Assembly (NCBI GenBank): GCA_965248855.1
Contig: CBDFKQ010000004.1
Coordinates: forward strand, 342,293 to 406,292
Direction of reading: 5' to 3'
DNA from: CBDFKQ01 sp965248855
GTDB taxonomy: Bacteria; Bacteroidota; Bacteroidia; Cytophagales; 172606-1
Length of the DNA: 64,000 nucleotides
The position numbers were made by a program, and so were the translations under genes. The notes beneath the pieces were generated by a model, which was given only the letters and a program-made list of their open reading frames with translations, was not told the origin of the DNA and made no database searches. Each line of letters opens with the position of its first letter. Position 1 is the first letter of the stretch. This document shows, one piece after another, positions 18,895-27,692 of this stretch.

Positions 18895-19149
18895 ATGACC
18901 GATATCGAATATGATATTTTAGATGAACTTTATTTTTTATTATCCTTTGAATCCTTAATTAATAAGCTCAATTTAAAAGAAGATACCTGTAAAAACGCAT
19001 TATGGGGATTACGTCAAAAAGAATGGATTCAATGTTACGAATCTGCAATAAGGGAACCCATTTTAGAAGTACCTGATTTTGAAAGCAATTATAAAAAATA
19101 TTATTATCTTGCCACAAAAGCAGGCTTATTAGCACATAACAGCAAATGA
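18895..19149 (+). CDS. Small soluble protein of unknown function, possible winged-helix fold
   Basis: 84 residues, no signal peptide or membrane span. The pattern of three short helices followed by a hairpin (DILDELYFLLSFESLINKLN, then NALWGLRQKEWIQCYES, then KYYYLATKAGLLAHN) looks like a winged helix-turn-helix, but no family is recognised. Its stop overlaps the start of the DppC-like permease gene by 4 bp (ATGA), so the two are translationally coupled. A structural or regulatory tie to the transporter is inference. Confidence 0.6.
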   Translation: MTDIEYDILDELYFLLSFESLINKLNLKEDTCKNALWGLRQKEWIQCYESAIREPILEVPDFESNYKKYYYLATKAGLLAHNSK

Positions 19150-20423
19150 CCGATACTACTACTATTTCAAAAATTTCTCCTGTTACAGAAATAAGCAAAA
19201 GCCCGTTTTACTATGTAAAAAGGCGTTTGTTTAATAATAAACCTGCTATGGCCGGTTTGGTTCTTATTATAATAAGTGTTGTGCTTGCTTTATTGGGTTA
19301 TTTAATAATGCCTGATAATACACCTAATGCCAATGACTCTGCCCCTCAAATAAAAAAAAGGCCGCCTATTTTCAGAGTTAAATTATTAAAAGAGAGAAGA
19401 AATCAGGAAATAAAAAAGGTTGATTTTTTTACAAAATTAATAAGTGGGCAGGAAAGTGAATATTCGATAACGCCTATTGTAAGTTATAGGATTGATGAAA
19501 GCAAAATGATTGCCTACATAAGAATGTTTGGTGATGAAGCGAATGAACAAAAACGCTCGATTGTTGATGCAATATTGCCTTTGTATATTGGCAGGTCATT
19601 TAAAATTGAGCCGGGCGAAGGTTTAGGAAATTATGAAATGGATGGCGACATGGTTACTTACCTGGATATTAATGAACAGGCAATGAAAATGTCGAAAAAA
19701 GATATGCTTGATCATTTTAAAAAGGAGTGCATTGAGGAAAGAACCTATTGGTTAGGAACAGATATGCAAGGAAGAGATATGTTAAGTAGGTTATTATTTG
19801 GTATTAGAATTTCTTTAAGTATTGGTTTAATATCAGTACTTATTTCTTTTTTTGTTGGTTTAACATTAGGTGCGATGGCAGGTTTTTTTGGTGGGAAAGT
19901 TGATGCTTTTATTATGTGGATTATGACAGTTGTATGGTCTATACCAAGTATAATGCTAGTGATAGCTATCAGCTTAGCATTAGGGAGTAGGGGGATATGG
20001 GTAGCATTTGTAGCAGTTGGTTTAACAACATGGGTAGAGATATCGCGGGTTGTGAGAGGGCAAATATTAGGAGTAAAACAGAAATTATTTGTTGAGGCAG
20101 CGAGGTCGTTAGGTATTAGCAACCGTAGGATAATAATTAATCATATATTACCAAATATTTTAGGGCCATTAATTGTAATAATGGCTTCAAATTTTGCTTC
20201 TGCAATTTTAACAGAAGCCGGCTTGAGTTTTTTAGGCTTGGGTGTACAACCACCTATGCCATCATGGGGGTCAATGATAAATGAAGGATTCGCAGTTATT
20301 GGAAGCAGTGACAGCTTTCATTTAATATTTTATCCAAGTTTAAGTATTTGTTTATTGGTATTGGCATTTAATTTATTTGGAAATGGATTAAGGGATGCCT
20401 ATGACCCAACAACAAAAAAATAA
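19146..20423 (+). CDS. DppC/OppC-like ABC transporter permease with large extracytoplasmic insertion
   Basis: 425 residues, longer than the usual 280-300. A cytoplasmic N-terminus contains the OppC_N-type phrase FYYVKRRLFNNKPAMAGLVLIIISV, leading into span 1. About 135 residues with little hydrophobicity follow (about 60-195). The permease core comes next with WLGTDMQGRDMLSRLLFGIRISL and the EAA loop EAARSLGISNRRIIINHILPN that docks the ATPase. It should import peptides, nickel or similar solutes with a DppB-type partner; the gene at 28964 fits that role but lies 8.5 kb away. No binding-protein or ATPase gene is seen in the window. Confidence 0.92.
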   Translation: MTDTTTISKISPVTEISKSPFYYVKRRLFNNKPAMAGLVLIIISVVLALLGYLIMPDNTPNANDSAPQIKKRPPIFRVKLLKERRNQEIKKVDFFTKLISGQESEYSITPIVSYRIDESKMIAYIRMFGDEANEQKRSIVDAILPLYIGRSFKIEPGEGLGNYEMDGDMVTYLDINEQAMKMSKKDMLDHFKKECIEERTYWLGTDMQGRDMLSRLLFGIRISLSIGLISVLISFFVGLTLGAMAGFFGGKVDAFIMWIMTVVWSIPSIMLVIAISLALGSRGIWVAFVAVGLTTWVEISRVVRGQILGVKQKLFVEAARSLGISNRRIIINHILPNILGPLIVIMASNFASAILTEAGLSFLGLGVQPPMPSWGSMINEGFAVIGSSDSFHLIFYPSLSICLLVLAFNLFGNGLRDAYDPTTKK

Positions 20424-20464
20424 TTTAATGCTGTAATCAATCATAAAGGCCGCAAAGAATAGCT

Positions 20465-21673
20465 ATGGAAACCGCAGTTGAAAATTACAAGCTTTATGCA
20501 CGTGAACTTGAATTAAAAGCAATTCTTGAAGTTACACAAGCTATAAATAATAATTTTCCTGAAGAGGCGCTCTATAAAATTTATCATTTTACACTTAGGG
20601 CAAACTTAAATATTTCGCGTTTGTGTTTGTATGTATGGGAAGAAAAATGGAAATGTAAGGTATGCTATGGAACACAAAAAGACTATCATAATATTAATTT
20701 ACCAATAAAAACATTCCTCTCAAGGGATATTACAAACCTACCCGATATATCATTATCCAACAAATTTGATGAATTTTCATTAGTAATTCCTGTATTTCAT
20801 AAAGATATCCCTGTTGCCTGCGTTTTAGTAAATATCCCTGAAGCAGAAAGCGCTGATACCGCTTTTATACAAACCCTCACAAATATTATAATTGTTGCAA
20901 TTGAAAATAAAAAACTTGCCGGGCAACAGTTGGCTCAGGAAGCTTTAAAAAAGGAATTGGAAATAGCAAAAGCTGTTCAAACGCAATTATTTCCAAAAAA
21001 ACTTCCTCAATATGGCAATATTCAAGTAAAAGCAGATTATTTCCCTCATCAAATAGTAGGTGGTGATTATTACGATTATATTCAAATAGATAAAGACCAA
21101 TTTTTATTTTGTATTGCAGATGCTTCGGGTAAAGGGATTTCAGCCGCCTTATTAATGTCTAATTTTCAGGCAGCACTCCGAGCACTGATCAGGCAAACTA
21201 CAGACCTAAAAAAAATTTTAAACGAATTAAATTATTTAATTTTTCAAAACACGGGAGGAGAAAGGTTTATTACTTTTTTCTGCGCCTTATATAATACTGT
21301 CGAAAAAAAATTTAAATATATAAATGCCGGTCACAATCCCCCGGTTTTTTTAAAATCGCAAGAAGCAAAAGCAGAATTTTTAGAAAAAGGAACCATAGTA
21401 TTGGGTGCTTTAAATGAACTTCCTTTTTTGCATGAAACCATTTTTGATAATATAGAAGATTTTCTGTTATTTACTTATACCGATGGACTTACAGAAAGCA
21501 CTAATTATAATGATGACGAATTTGGTTCGGATAGAATAATAGATTTTATAAACACCAACAGTGGGTTTAGTCCGGAACAAATTCATGAAGGATTAATGAA
21601 AGATTTATCAGATTTTTGTGCCGGTAAAGTTTTTTCGGATGATGTTACCTTGCTTACTTGTAAAGTTTGCTAA
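20465..21673 (+). CDS. GAF-domain PP2C/SpoIIE-type serine/threonine phosphatase
   Basis: 402 residues, soluble. A GAF-like sensor covers about 15-155 and a helical linker (about 155-180, AQEALKKELEIAKAVQTQLFP) leads to a SpoIIE-type PP2C domain (about 190-400). The metal-binding motifs are VGGDYYDYI, FCIADASGKGISAALLMS, and GLTESTN with the late Asp in FSDDVTLLT. Such proteins dephosphorylate anti-sigma-factor antagonists in partner-switching or act in general stress signalling. No RsbW/RsbV-like partner is encoded nearby, so the target is unknown. It starts 41 bp after the permease stop. Confidence 0.9.
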   Translation: METAVENYKLYARELELKAILEVTQAINNNFPEEALYKIYHFTLRANLNISRLCLYVWEEKWKCKVCYGTQKDYHNINLPIKTFLSRDITNLPDISLSNKFDEFSLVIPVFHKDIPVACVLVNIPEAESADTAFIQTLTNIIIVAIENKKLAGQQLAQEALKKELEIAKAVQTQLFPKKLPQYGNIQVKADYFPHQIVGGDYYDYIQIDKDQFLFCIADASGKGISAALLMSNFQAALRALIRQTTDLKKILNELNYLIFQNTGGERFITFFCALYNTVEKKFKYINAGHNPPVFLKSQEAKAEFLEKGTIVLGALNELPFLHETIFDNIEDFLLFTYTDGLTESTNYNDDEFGSDRIIDFINTNSGFSPEQIHEGLMKDLSDFCAGKVFSDDVTLLTCKVC

Positions 21674-21699
21674 AAAATTAATACTTCTTTTATTAATAC

Positions 21700-22335
21700 A
21701 TGTTTTTACACAAAACAAATTTTCTACTGAAAGCGCTTTTTCCAAAAAATGCACTTTACAGAATCCCTCTTGAAAAAAAAACAATTTATTTAACTTTTGA
21801 TGATGGTCCAATACCTGAAATTACTGAATGGGTTTTAGATATATTGGAACAAAAAAAAATTAATGCAACATTTTTTTGTATCGGGGAAAATATAAAAAAA
21901 CACCCGAAAATTTTTGAAAGAATTTTAAATCTAAATCATATAGTTGGTAACCACACTTTTAATCATTTAAAAGGATGGAGTACAAATGCAGAAGTATATA
22001 AAGGAAATACCCTATTATGCCAGAATTATCTCCCGCCTGCTACTTATTTATTTCGCCCTCCATACGGACGCATAACCGGAAAACAAGCTAAGCTTCTTCA
22101 AGAAAAAAAATATAAAATAGTAATGTGGGATGTATTGAGCGGGGATTTTGAAAAATCAGTTTCACCGCAAACTTGCTTACAAAAATGTATAAAATATACT
22201 GAAAACGGATCAATAGTTGTTTTTCACGACAGTATTAAAGCATCAAAAAATTTAAAATATACTTTACCAAAGTATATTGATTTTTGTTTAAACGAAGGCT
22301 TTGAGTTTAAAACGCTGGGTAATGAAATTATTTAA
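21700..22335 (+). CDS. Polysaccharide deacetylase family protein (NodB domain)
   Basis: 211 residues with a NodB fold: TFDDGP (motif 1, catalytic and metal-binding Asp), HTFNH (motif 2, the two metal-binding His), RPPYGR (motif 3), WDVLSGDF (motif 4) and VVFHDS (motif 5, catalytic His). All catalytic residues are present, so it is probably an active carbohydrate esterase 4 enzyme acting on N-acetylated glycans such as peptidoglycan or exopolysaccharide. There is no clear signal peptide, so export is uncertain. It starts 26 bp after the phosphatase gene and may share its transcript. The 229 bp that follows holds only a weak A/T hairpin near 22432-22486. Confidence 0.93.
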   Translation: MFLHKTNFLLKALFPKNALYRIPLEKKTIYLTFDDGPIPEITEWVLDILEQKKINATFFCIGENIKKHPKIFERILNLNHIVGNHTFNHLKGWSTNAEVYKGNTLLCQNYLPPATYLFRPPYGRITGKQAKLLQEKKYKIVMWDVLSGDFEKSVSPQTCLQKCIKYTENGSIVVFHDSIKASKNLKYTLPKYIDFCLNEGFEFKTLGNEII

Positions 22336-22564
22336 AATAGTAAAACAGTTAATTTATAATTTAGTTTAAATTATGAATATTTTGATATTGATAAATTGAT
22401 AATTGTAAAATTATTTTTATTATTTGTGATTGATTTTTTCTTTTAATGCTTTTACAAAAATAAGTTGAAAAAAATCATAAATCATTTTACCAAACCGATT
22501 TCAATCTATAAATATTTCTATGCCTGTCAGCAGGAATTAATTAAAATAAAATTTCATATTAATT

Positions 22565-23254
22565 ATGAAAAAGATTCAGAAAAAACATTCTCTTGCATTG
22601 CGATGGTTTCATTGGATTAATTTTCCGGTGCTTGCCTTGATGATATGGAGCGGAACATTAATTTACTGGGCCTACGATCCTTACGCGATTAAAGTTGGTA
22701 ATTTTACATTATTTAAATTTTATCCTGAAAGTTTTTATAAATCATTAGGTATTCCATTTCGATTGGCGGAAGGGATGTCGTGGCATTTTGCATTAATGTG
22801 GATATTTACAATTAATGGTATTTTGTACGTTTTATATACAATGATTTCCGGTGAATGGAAATTACTGATTCCTAATGAGCATTCTTTTAAAGAAGCATGG
22901 AATGTTGTTTTACATGATATCGGGTTTCAAAAAAACCCACTTCCTTTAAGGAAATTTAATGGAGCTCAACAAATTGCTTATACAACAGTTATATTAATGG
23001 GATTCGGTTCACTCATTTCCGGTTTAGCAATTTATAAACCAATTCAATTTTCTTGGCTTTCATGGTTTTTGGGTGGTTATAAAAATGCAAGAATTATTCA
23101 TTTTGGACTCACAATAGGATATGTATTTTTTTTTATGGTACATATTGCTCAGGTTATCCGCGCAGGATGGAATAACTTTCGGGCAATGGTAGCCGGTTTT
23201 GAAGTTATTGATGATAAAGAATCATCTTCAACTATAATAGAAAAAAACGTTTAA
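22565..23254 (+). CDS. Cytochrome b561-type membrane protein (thiosulfate reductase cytochrome b-like)
   Basis: 229 residues with four or five spans. Candidate haem ligands are His in LALRWFHWINFPVLALMIWSG (span 1), WHFALMW (span 2), RIIHFGLT and MVHIAQVIRAGWNNF (last span). It would pass electrons between the quinone pool and the molybdopterin protein encoded 15 bp downstream, as in YedZ/YedY or SoxCD-like pairs. The pairing is inferred from position. The final GWNNFRAMVAGFEV is a common ending for this family. Confidence 0.88.
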   Translation: MKKIQKKHSLALRWFHWINFPVLALMIWSGTLIYWAYDPYAIKVGNFTLFKFYPESFYKSLGIPFRLAEGMSWHFALMWIFTINGILYVLYTMISGEWKLLIPNEHSFKEAWNVVLHDIGFQKNPLPLRKFNGAQQIAYTTVILMGFGSLISGLAIYKPIQFSWLSWFLGGYKNARIIHFGLTIGYVFFFMVHIAQVIRAGWNNFRAMVAGFEVIDDKESSSTIIEKNV

Positions 23255-23269
23255 TTTATCTTCTGTTTT

Positions 23270-24073
23270 ATGAAATCTTCCCAACCATTAACGCCTGAAG
23301 AAGAAATTAATATTGAAATTAGAAGGAAGACTATTAAAGCTTTTGCTCTTTTTGGTTTGGCCGGTTTTGTTCCTTTTGGTGTGTGGAAATATATTAAAAG
23401 TCACCCAAAAACTGATGGTGTTGAAAATCCATTAAGGAATATTTTAGAAGTAAATGGCCAATTATCTAAATCTTATTTTAGTCGGGTAAGGCTGGCTCCA
23501 ACTTTTAACAAAAGTGAAGCAGTAAAAAAGCCAAAAGTAAATGGAAGAGAAGGTTTAAAAAAACCAATAGACTTGGCAGAATGGAGTTTAAAAATCACAA
23601 GTGATTATAAGGAAAAGAAGATATTAAGTTTAAATATTGATCATATAAAATCTCTTCCAAAGTATGAAGTGATTTTTGAATTTAAATGTATAGAAGGTTG
23701 GAGTGAGGTAATGCATTGGGGCGGAGCGCGATTATATGATTTAATGGAAACTTATAAACTTGGCACTCGTGACGGCAGCACATTAAACAATAGTGATTTT
23801 AAAAACTTGTTTAAATATGTTGGGATGGAAACACCTGATAAAGAATATTTTGTAGGTATTGATATGGAAAGTGCATTGCATCCACAAACATTGCTTTGTT
23901 ATGAATTAAATGGAAAACCTTTATCACAAGATCATGGATTTCCATTGCGATTAATTATTCCTGTTAAATATGGAGTAAAAAATATTAAAAGAATTGGAAA
24001 TATAATATTTACCGATAACCGGCCGGCCGACTATTGGGCTCAATTGGGGTATGATTATTATGGAGGATTATAA
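23270..24073 (+). CDS. Molybdopterin-dependent oxidoreductase (sulfite oxidase/YedY-like fold)
   Basis: 267 residues. The N-terminus has a twin-arginine-like stretch (RRKTIKAFALFGLAGFVPFG at about 23-42) that fits Tat export of a folded molybdoenzyme. The domain at about 95-265 has the family pattern VIFEFKCIEGWSEVMHWGGARLYDL, with the Cys in FKCIEGW as probable molybdenum ligand, and GFPLRLIIPVKYGVKNIKRIG. Its substrate may be an oxidised sulfur species, methionine sulfoxide or another compound; this cannot be decided. It forms a two-gene unit with the cytochrome b gene. Confidence 0.88.
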   Translation: MKSSQPLTPEEEINIEIRRKTIKAFALFGLAGFVPFGVWKYIKSHPKTDGVENPLRNILEVNGQLSKSYFSRVRLAPTFNKSEAVKKPKVNGREGLKKPIDLAEWSLKITSDYKEKKILSLNIDHIKSLPKYEVIFEFKCIEGWSEVMHWGGARLYDLMETYKLGTRDGSTLNNSDFKNLFKYVGMETPDKEYFVGIDMESALHPQTLLCYELNGKPLSQDHGFPLRLIIPVKYGVKNIKRIGNIIFTDNRPADYWAQLGYDYYGGL

Positions 24074-24099
24074 CTCGTTTCATTTTATAAAAAATATAT

Positions 24100-24804
24100 C
24101 TACCAATCCGGTTTATTTTTATCGTTATTCTTGTGCTTGGATATTTTCTTTTTATGCATGTAGTCATTCTCTTCATTTTGAATTGCATCAAGAATCATCT
24201 TTGCTTTCTCCTCGCTTAAGCCAATATTTTTCGTCTTATTTATTTCTTTATTATCCTCATTATTTTTTTCTGATTTATTATCTGAAGGCTGATGGATATT
24301 CTTTTGGGAGGTGTGTTTGGAATTGTTATTTTCTGACTTCTCATTTGGCTTTTCGCTAATATTAAATTTTTTTAAAATTTCGTAGTTATACCTTGCTCCA
24401 TCGTTGAAGGGATTTATTTGTAAAGCTTGCCTTGTTAAGGAGATAGATTTTTCTTTATTATTATTCGCGAAGGCCAGAATACCTAATTGTTGTAAGGCAA
24501 TTGATTTTATCTGAATATTTTTAGAAGTATTAAAATTTTCATAAATGGTTCTTGCATTTGCTGTATCGCTTAATTCAAAATAACAATGAGCCAGATTTAA
24601 ACTTACAGCCTCTTCAGTTACCTTATAATTATTTATTAAATTATAATATTTTTCTTTTGCAGGTTTATAATTTTTTTTCCAAAACGCAAAAGATGCTTCT
24701 TTTTTTAAACGGTTTATGTTATTGCTCCTTGTGAAAAAATTATTTTCTAATACACTTTTCTGTAAAAATAGAGTACTAAAAATAAATATTATTAATGGCT
24801 TCAT
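24100..24804 (-). CDS. TPR-repeat protein with BatC-like C-terminal motif
   Basis: 234 residues with an N-terminal signal peptide or anchor (about 1-17). Three TPR-like repeats cover about 33-145 (KKNYKPAKEKYYNLI, LNLAHCYFELSDTANARTIYE, GILAFANNNKEKSISLTRQALQINPFNDGARYNYEIL). A low-complexity Lys/Asn/Ser linker follows, then LSEEKAKMILDAIQNEENDYM, which resembles the end of BatC-type proteins of the Bacteroidota aerotolerance operon. No batA or batB gene is nearby, so this is a resemblance from memory only. It lies 12 bp after cdaA on the same strand. Confidence 0.7.
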   Translation of the reverse strand: MKPLIIFIFSTLFLQKSVLENNFFTRSNNINRLKKEASFAFWKKNYKPAKEKYYNLINNYKVTEEAVSLNLAHCYFELSDTANARTIYENFNTSKNIQIKSIALQQLGILAFANNNKEKSISLTRQALQINPFNDGARYNYEILKKFNISEKPNEKSENNNSKHTSQKNIHQPSDNKSEKNNEDNKEINKTKNIGLSEEKAKMILDAIQNEENDYMHKKKISKHKNNDKNKPDW

Positions 24805-24816
24805 ATATTATTGTAC

Positions 24817-25707
24817 TCAAACAGGTTCTCTTAGCTCCTCACCTTTATTTCTAAGATCTTTTACTATCTCTTTTACCTCATTTAAAATTTTATTTTCACT
24901 AAAAGACGTATTATCAAGCAAATAATGATTTAATTTATTTCGTAACTCTTGCGTAGATAAATTATGATCTAAAATACCATTATGAATAATTGAAAATTGA
25001 CCCGTTTCTTCAGAAATAACCAAAACTATAGCATCTGTTATTTCTGTTAAACCAATGGCAGCCCTATGCCTTAATCCAAAATTTGCAGGGATATCAGAAC
25101 GATCTGAAACAGGTAGGATACATCTGGCAGCTTTAATTCTATTTTTATTTATAATTACTGCACCATCATGCATCGGGCTATATTTATTAAAAATAGATAT
25201 TAATAATCTTTTGGATATTATTGCATCTATTAAATCGCCGGACTCTGTATAAAATTTTAAATCAGAATTTTTTGCAAAAACAATTAATGCACCTGTATGT
25301 GAGGCGGCCATACTTTTTGCAGCTTCAATAACAGGACTGAATTGAAAATGTTTTTCATTGCCTTTTTTGGACCTTCTCCATACAAATCCTCTTAAAGGAT
25401 TATCTTCATCAAAAACTGTAGTCTTTCCTAATAATAATAAAAATCGCCTAATTTCTTGTTGAAATAAAATAAGTAATGCAATTACACCAACACTCATAAA
25501 TTGACCTAAAATTGAGGTCATAAGTTCCATTCCACTTATTTTAACCATTAAATAAGCAACATAAAGAAGTATGGAACCAAAAAGTATTTTTATGGCAACA
25601 CTGCCACGCATTAATTTGTAAAGTTGAAAAAGTAAATAGCCAACCAAGCCGATGTCGATAACATCGATCCAGGTAACCTCTATAAATCCAACTTTAAAGG
25701 AGAACAT
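24817..25707 (-). CDS. cdaA: Diadenylate cyclase CdaA (c-di-AMP synthase)
   Basis: 296 residues. Three N-terminal spans (about 14-30, 36-56 and 66-83) are followed by a DisA_N/DAC domain (about 105-265). The catalytic motifs are intact: DGA at 181-183 (MHDGAVII) and RHRAA at 213-217 (FGLRHRAAIGL). It condenses two ATP into c-di-AMP, which controls potassium transport, osmotic balance and cell-wall homeostasis. The gene follows folP at 406 bp on the same strand; the gap contains a conserved-looking hairpin element (25848-25925) that could form part of its leader. No CdaR/YbbR gene is seen nearby. Confidence 0.96.
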   Translation of the reverse strand: MFSFKVGFIEVTWIDVIDIGLVGYLLFQLYKLMRGSVAIKILFGSILLYVAYLMVKISGMELMTSILGQFMSVGVIALLILFQQEIRRFLLLLGKTTVFDEDNPLRGFVWRRSKKGNEKHFQFSPVIEAAKSMAASHTGALIVFAKNSDLKFYTESGDLIDAIISKRLLISIFNKYSPMHDGAVIINKNRIKAARCILPVSDRSDIPANFGLRHRAAIGLTEITDAIVLVISEETGQFSIIHNGILDHNLSTQELRNKLNHYLLDNTSFSENKILNEVKEIVKDLRNKGEELREPV

Positions 25708-25847
25708 GGTATTTATGGTTATTATATATGCTATTCTTATTTTTTACATTTATTAACCGATGAAACAAACAAAATAATCCGGATCATTATCATCTAAATT
25801 AATTAGATTAATAAGTAATTATTTATAATTTTTATTTTTAAATATTT

Positions 25848-25925
25848 GGGGATTGCCTGCGGCCGGGCTTTACGTTTCAATCTTTTTATTCTTACCTCAC
25901 AAAAAGGATTTACACTGCAATCCCT
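25848..25925. ncRNA. Candidate structured RNA element between folP and cdaA
   Basis: An outer perfect stem (GGGATTGC at 25849-25856 with GCAATCCC at 25917-25924) encloses a GC-rich segment and an inner arm (AATCTTTTT near 25879 against AAAAAGGATT near 25901-25910 with a one-base bulge). The block is much more GC-rich than the surrounding intergenic DNA. Read on the minus strand it begins GGGATTGCAGTGTAAATCC, which resembles from memory an intergenic hairpin element seen in many Flavobacteriia/Sphingobacteriia genomes. It may be the 3' end of the folP message, the cdaA leader, or a dispersed repeat. The remaining 25708-25847 and 25926-26113 show nothing else. Confidence 0.45.
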
Positions 25926-26113
25926 AACCCAAAAAATAAATCATAATTAATAAATAATTTTTATAATTATCAGTTTATCAATATCAGTATATTCATAATT
26001 TAAATAATTTTTATCAAATATTTCATTTTCATCTTAAAAACAATTTAAATAATTTAAAAGATCAGAAACCACTATTGAAAGATGATTTTTGTATTAACAA
26101 TCATCAAAAAATA

Positions 26114-26968
26114 TTATAAAATAGGTTTCAGTAATTTAATAGTTTCGACTGCTTCTTTCACATCATGTACACGTAATAAATTTATATTTTGTGTTATTGC
26201 AAGTGAATTTAAAATTGTTGTACCATTTAATGCCTGGTCAGGAGTAATATTTAAAGTTTTATATATTGTTGCTTTTCGAGATACCCCAACTAAGATTGGT
26301 AATTCAAGTAAATCAAAATAATTCAAATTATTTAACAATTCTAAATTTTGTTTTATTGTTTTTGCAAATCCAATCCCTGTATCTAAAATAATATCTTTAA
26401 CATTTTGTTCCTTTAGAGTTACGATTTTATTTTGAAAGTAAAGGGCAATCTCTTTAAATAAATTATCGTATTCTGTTAATTGATTCATATTTAATGGTGT
26501 TCCACGCATATGCATTAATACGTAAGTAACTTTTAATTTACCAACAACTGAAAACATATTTTTATCTCCTTCTCCCCCCGATATATCATTTACAATTGTT
26601 GCACCTTCGTTAACTGCGGCTTCAGCAATATCAGATCTGAAAGTATCAATAGATAAAATTGAAAATGGAAATTCTTTTTTAATGGCTTTGATTACCGGAA
26701 TTACTCTTTCATATTCTTCTTTTACACTAATTGATGATGCCCCCGGTCTGCTCGAATAACCTCCAATATCTAAAATGGCGGCACCATCTTCCAACATTTT
26801 TTTACTTTTCTCAATAATAGTTTTTAAATCATTATATCTGCTTCCGGAATAAAAGGAATCAGGCGTAATATTTAAAATTCCCATTACCTTTGGAGAAGAA
26901 ATGTCTAAAAAGTCTCCGTTCAGGTTCAATAATTTTTTTTTATAAAAAGGTTTATCTTTCGGTTTCAA
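26114..26968 (-). CDS. folP: Dihydropteroate synthase
   Basis: 284 residues with all family landmarks: KVMGILNITPDSFYSGSRY (pterin site), ILDIGGYSSRPGA, SIDTFRSDIAEAAVNEGATIVNDISGG, YVLMHMRGTP, LDTGIGFAKT and GVSRKATI. It condenses dihydropterin pyrophosphate with p-aminobenzoate in folate synthesis and is the target of sulfonamides. It is divergent from the DUF1599 gene (170 bp between starts), an arrangement I recall as common in Bacteroidota. Start chosen at 26968; a little further upstream is AT-rich with no better codon. Confidence 0.97.
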   Translation of the reverse strand: MKPKDKPFYKKKLLNLNGDFLDISSPKVMGILNITPDSFYSGSRYNDLKTIIEKSKKMLEDGAAILDIGGYSSRPGASSISVKEEYERVIPVIKAIKKEFPFSILSIDTFRSDIAEAAVNEGATIVNDISGGEGDKNMFSVVGKLKVTYVLMHMRGTPLNMNQLTEYDNLFKEIALYFQNKIVTLKEQNVKDIILDTGIGFAKTIKQNLELLNNLNYFDLLELPILVGVSRKATIYKTLNITPDQALNGTTILNSLAITQNINLLRVHDVKEAVETIKLLKPIL

Positions 26969-27138
26969 AAAGCTTATCTTAAATAAATAGAATTTTTAAA
27001 TGGAAAATATTTTTTACTCGCCTTTAAAGGAAAAAAATTAAATAAAATTTTAGAGAGGGGATATTTTCAATTATTCTTTTGCAAAATATAAATATTGTAA
27101 AAAAAAAGCAAAATTTATACTAAATAATAAAAAAGTTA

Positions 27139-27684
27139 ATGTTGGATACCATTGAAAATTTTAAAAGTATAATTTCTGAGTGCAAGCAAGTTTTTGAAAA
27201 GAAAACGCTTGATTATGGAACATCATGGAGAATTTTAAGAATTCCATCTATTACTGATCAAATATTTATAAAAGCGAAAAGAATCAGATCAATACAAGAG
27301 AAGGGAGTACAAAAAGTAAATACTTTAAACGACGATATAATTTCGGAATTTAAAGGAATAGTAAATTACTGTATTATGGCTATTATACAATTGAATATGC
27401 CATTAAATGTGCCTCAGGAACTAAGTTTAAAAGAAGTAAATATTTATTATAATAAAGTGATTGATGATGTAATAGATTTATTAGAAAATAAAAATCACGA
27501 TTATGGTGAAGCATGGCGTGATATGCGTATCAGTTCTATAACTGATATAATTTTAATGAAACTTTTAAGAATTAAACAAATAGAAGATAATGAAGGTAAA
27601 ACCCTGATATCCGAAGGTTTAATACCGAACTACCAAGACATAATAAATTATTCTGTTTTTTGTTTAATTAAATTAAATGTTTGA
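27139..27684 (+). CDS. DUF1599 protein (two-repeat nucleotide-modification-associated domain)
   Basis: 181 residues built from two copies of the same roughly 80-residue unit: KTLDYGTSWRILRIPSITDQ with IVNYCIMAIIQL, and KNHDYGEAWRDMRISSITDI with IINYSVFCLIKL. This is the DUF1599 pattern, which in phages and bacteria is linked to nucleotide metabolism; no reaction is established. It is directly followed by the BT_3928-family gene (8 bp), a pairing known across Bacteroidota. Confidence 0.88.
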   Translation: MLDTIENFKSIISECKQVFEKKTLDYGTSWRILRIPSITDQIFIKAKRIRSIQEKGVQKVNTLNDDIISEFKGIVNYCIMAIIQLNMPLNVPQELSLKEVNIYYNKVIDDVIDLLENKNHDYGEAWRDMRISSITDIILMKLLRIKQIEDNEGKTLISEGLIPNYQDIINYSVFCLIKLNV

Positions 27685-27692
27685 ACAACAAA

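Noticed and set aside
22336..22564. Terminator near 22432-22486
   Set aside because: The pairing GATTTTTTC/GAAAAAAATC is A/T only, imperfect, and has a long loop; not strong enough to list.
24051..24359. 102-codon + strand frame after the molybdoenzyme gene
   Set aside because: It lies antisense to the TPR gene's low-complexity end and reads as Phe/Tyr/Leu-rich noise.
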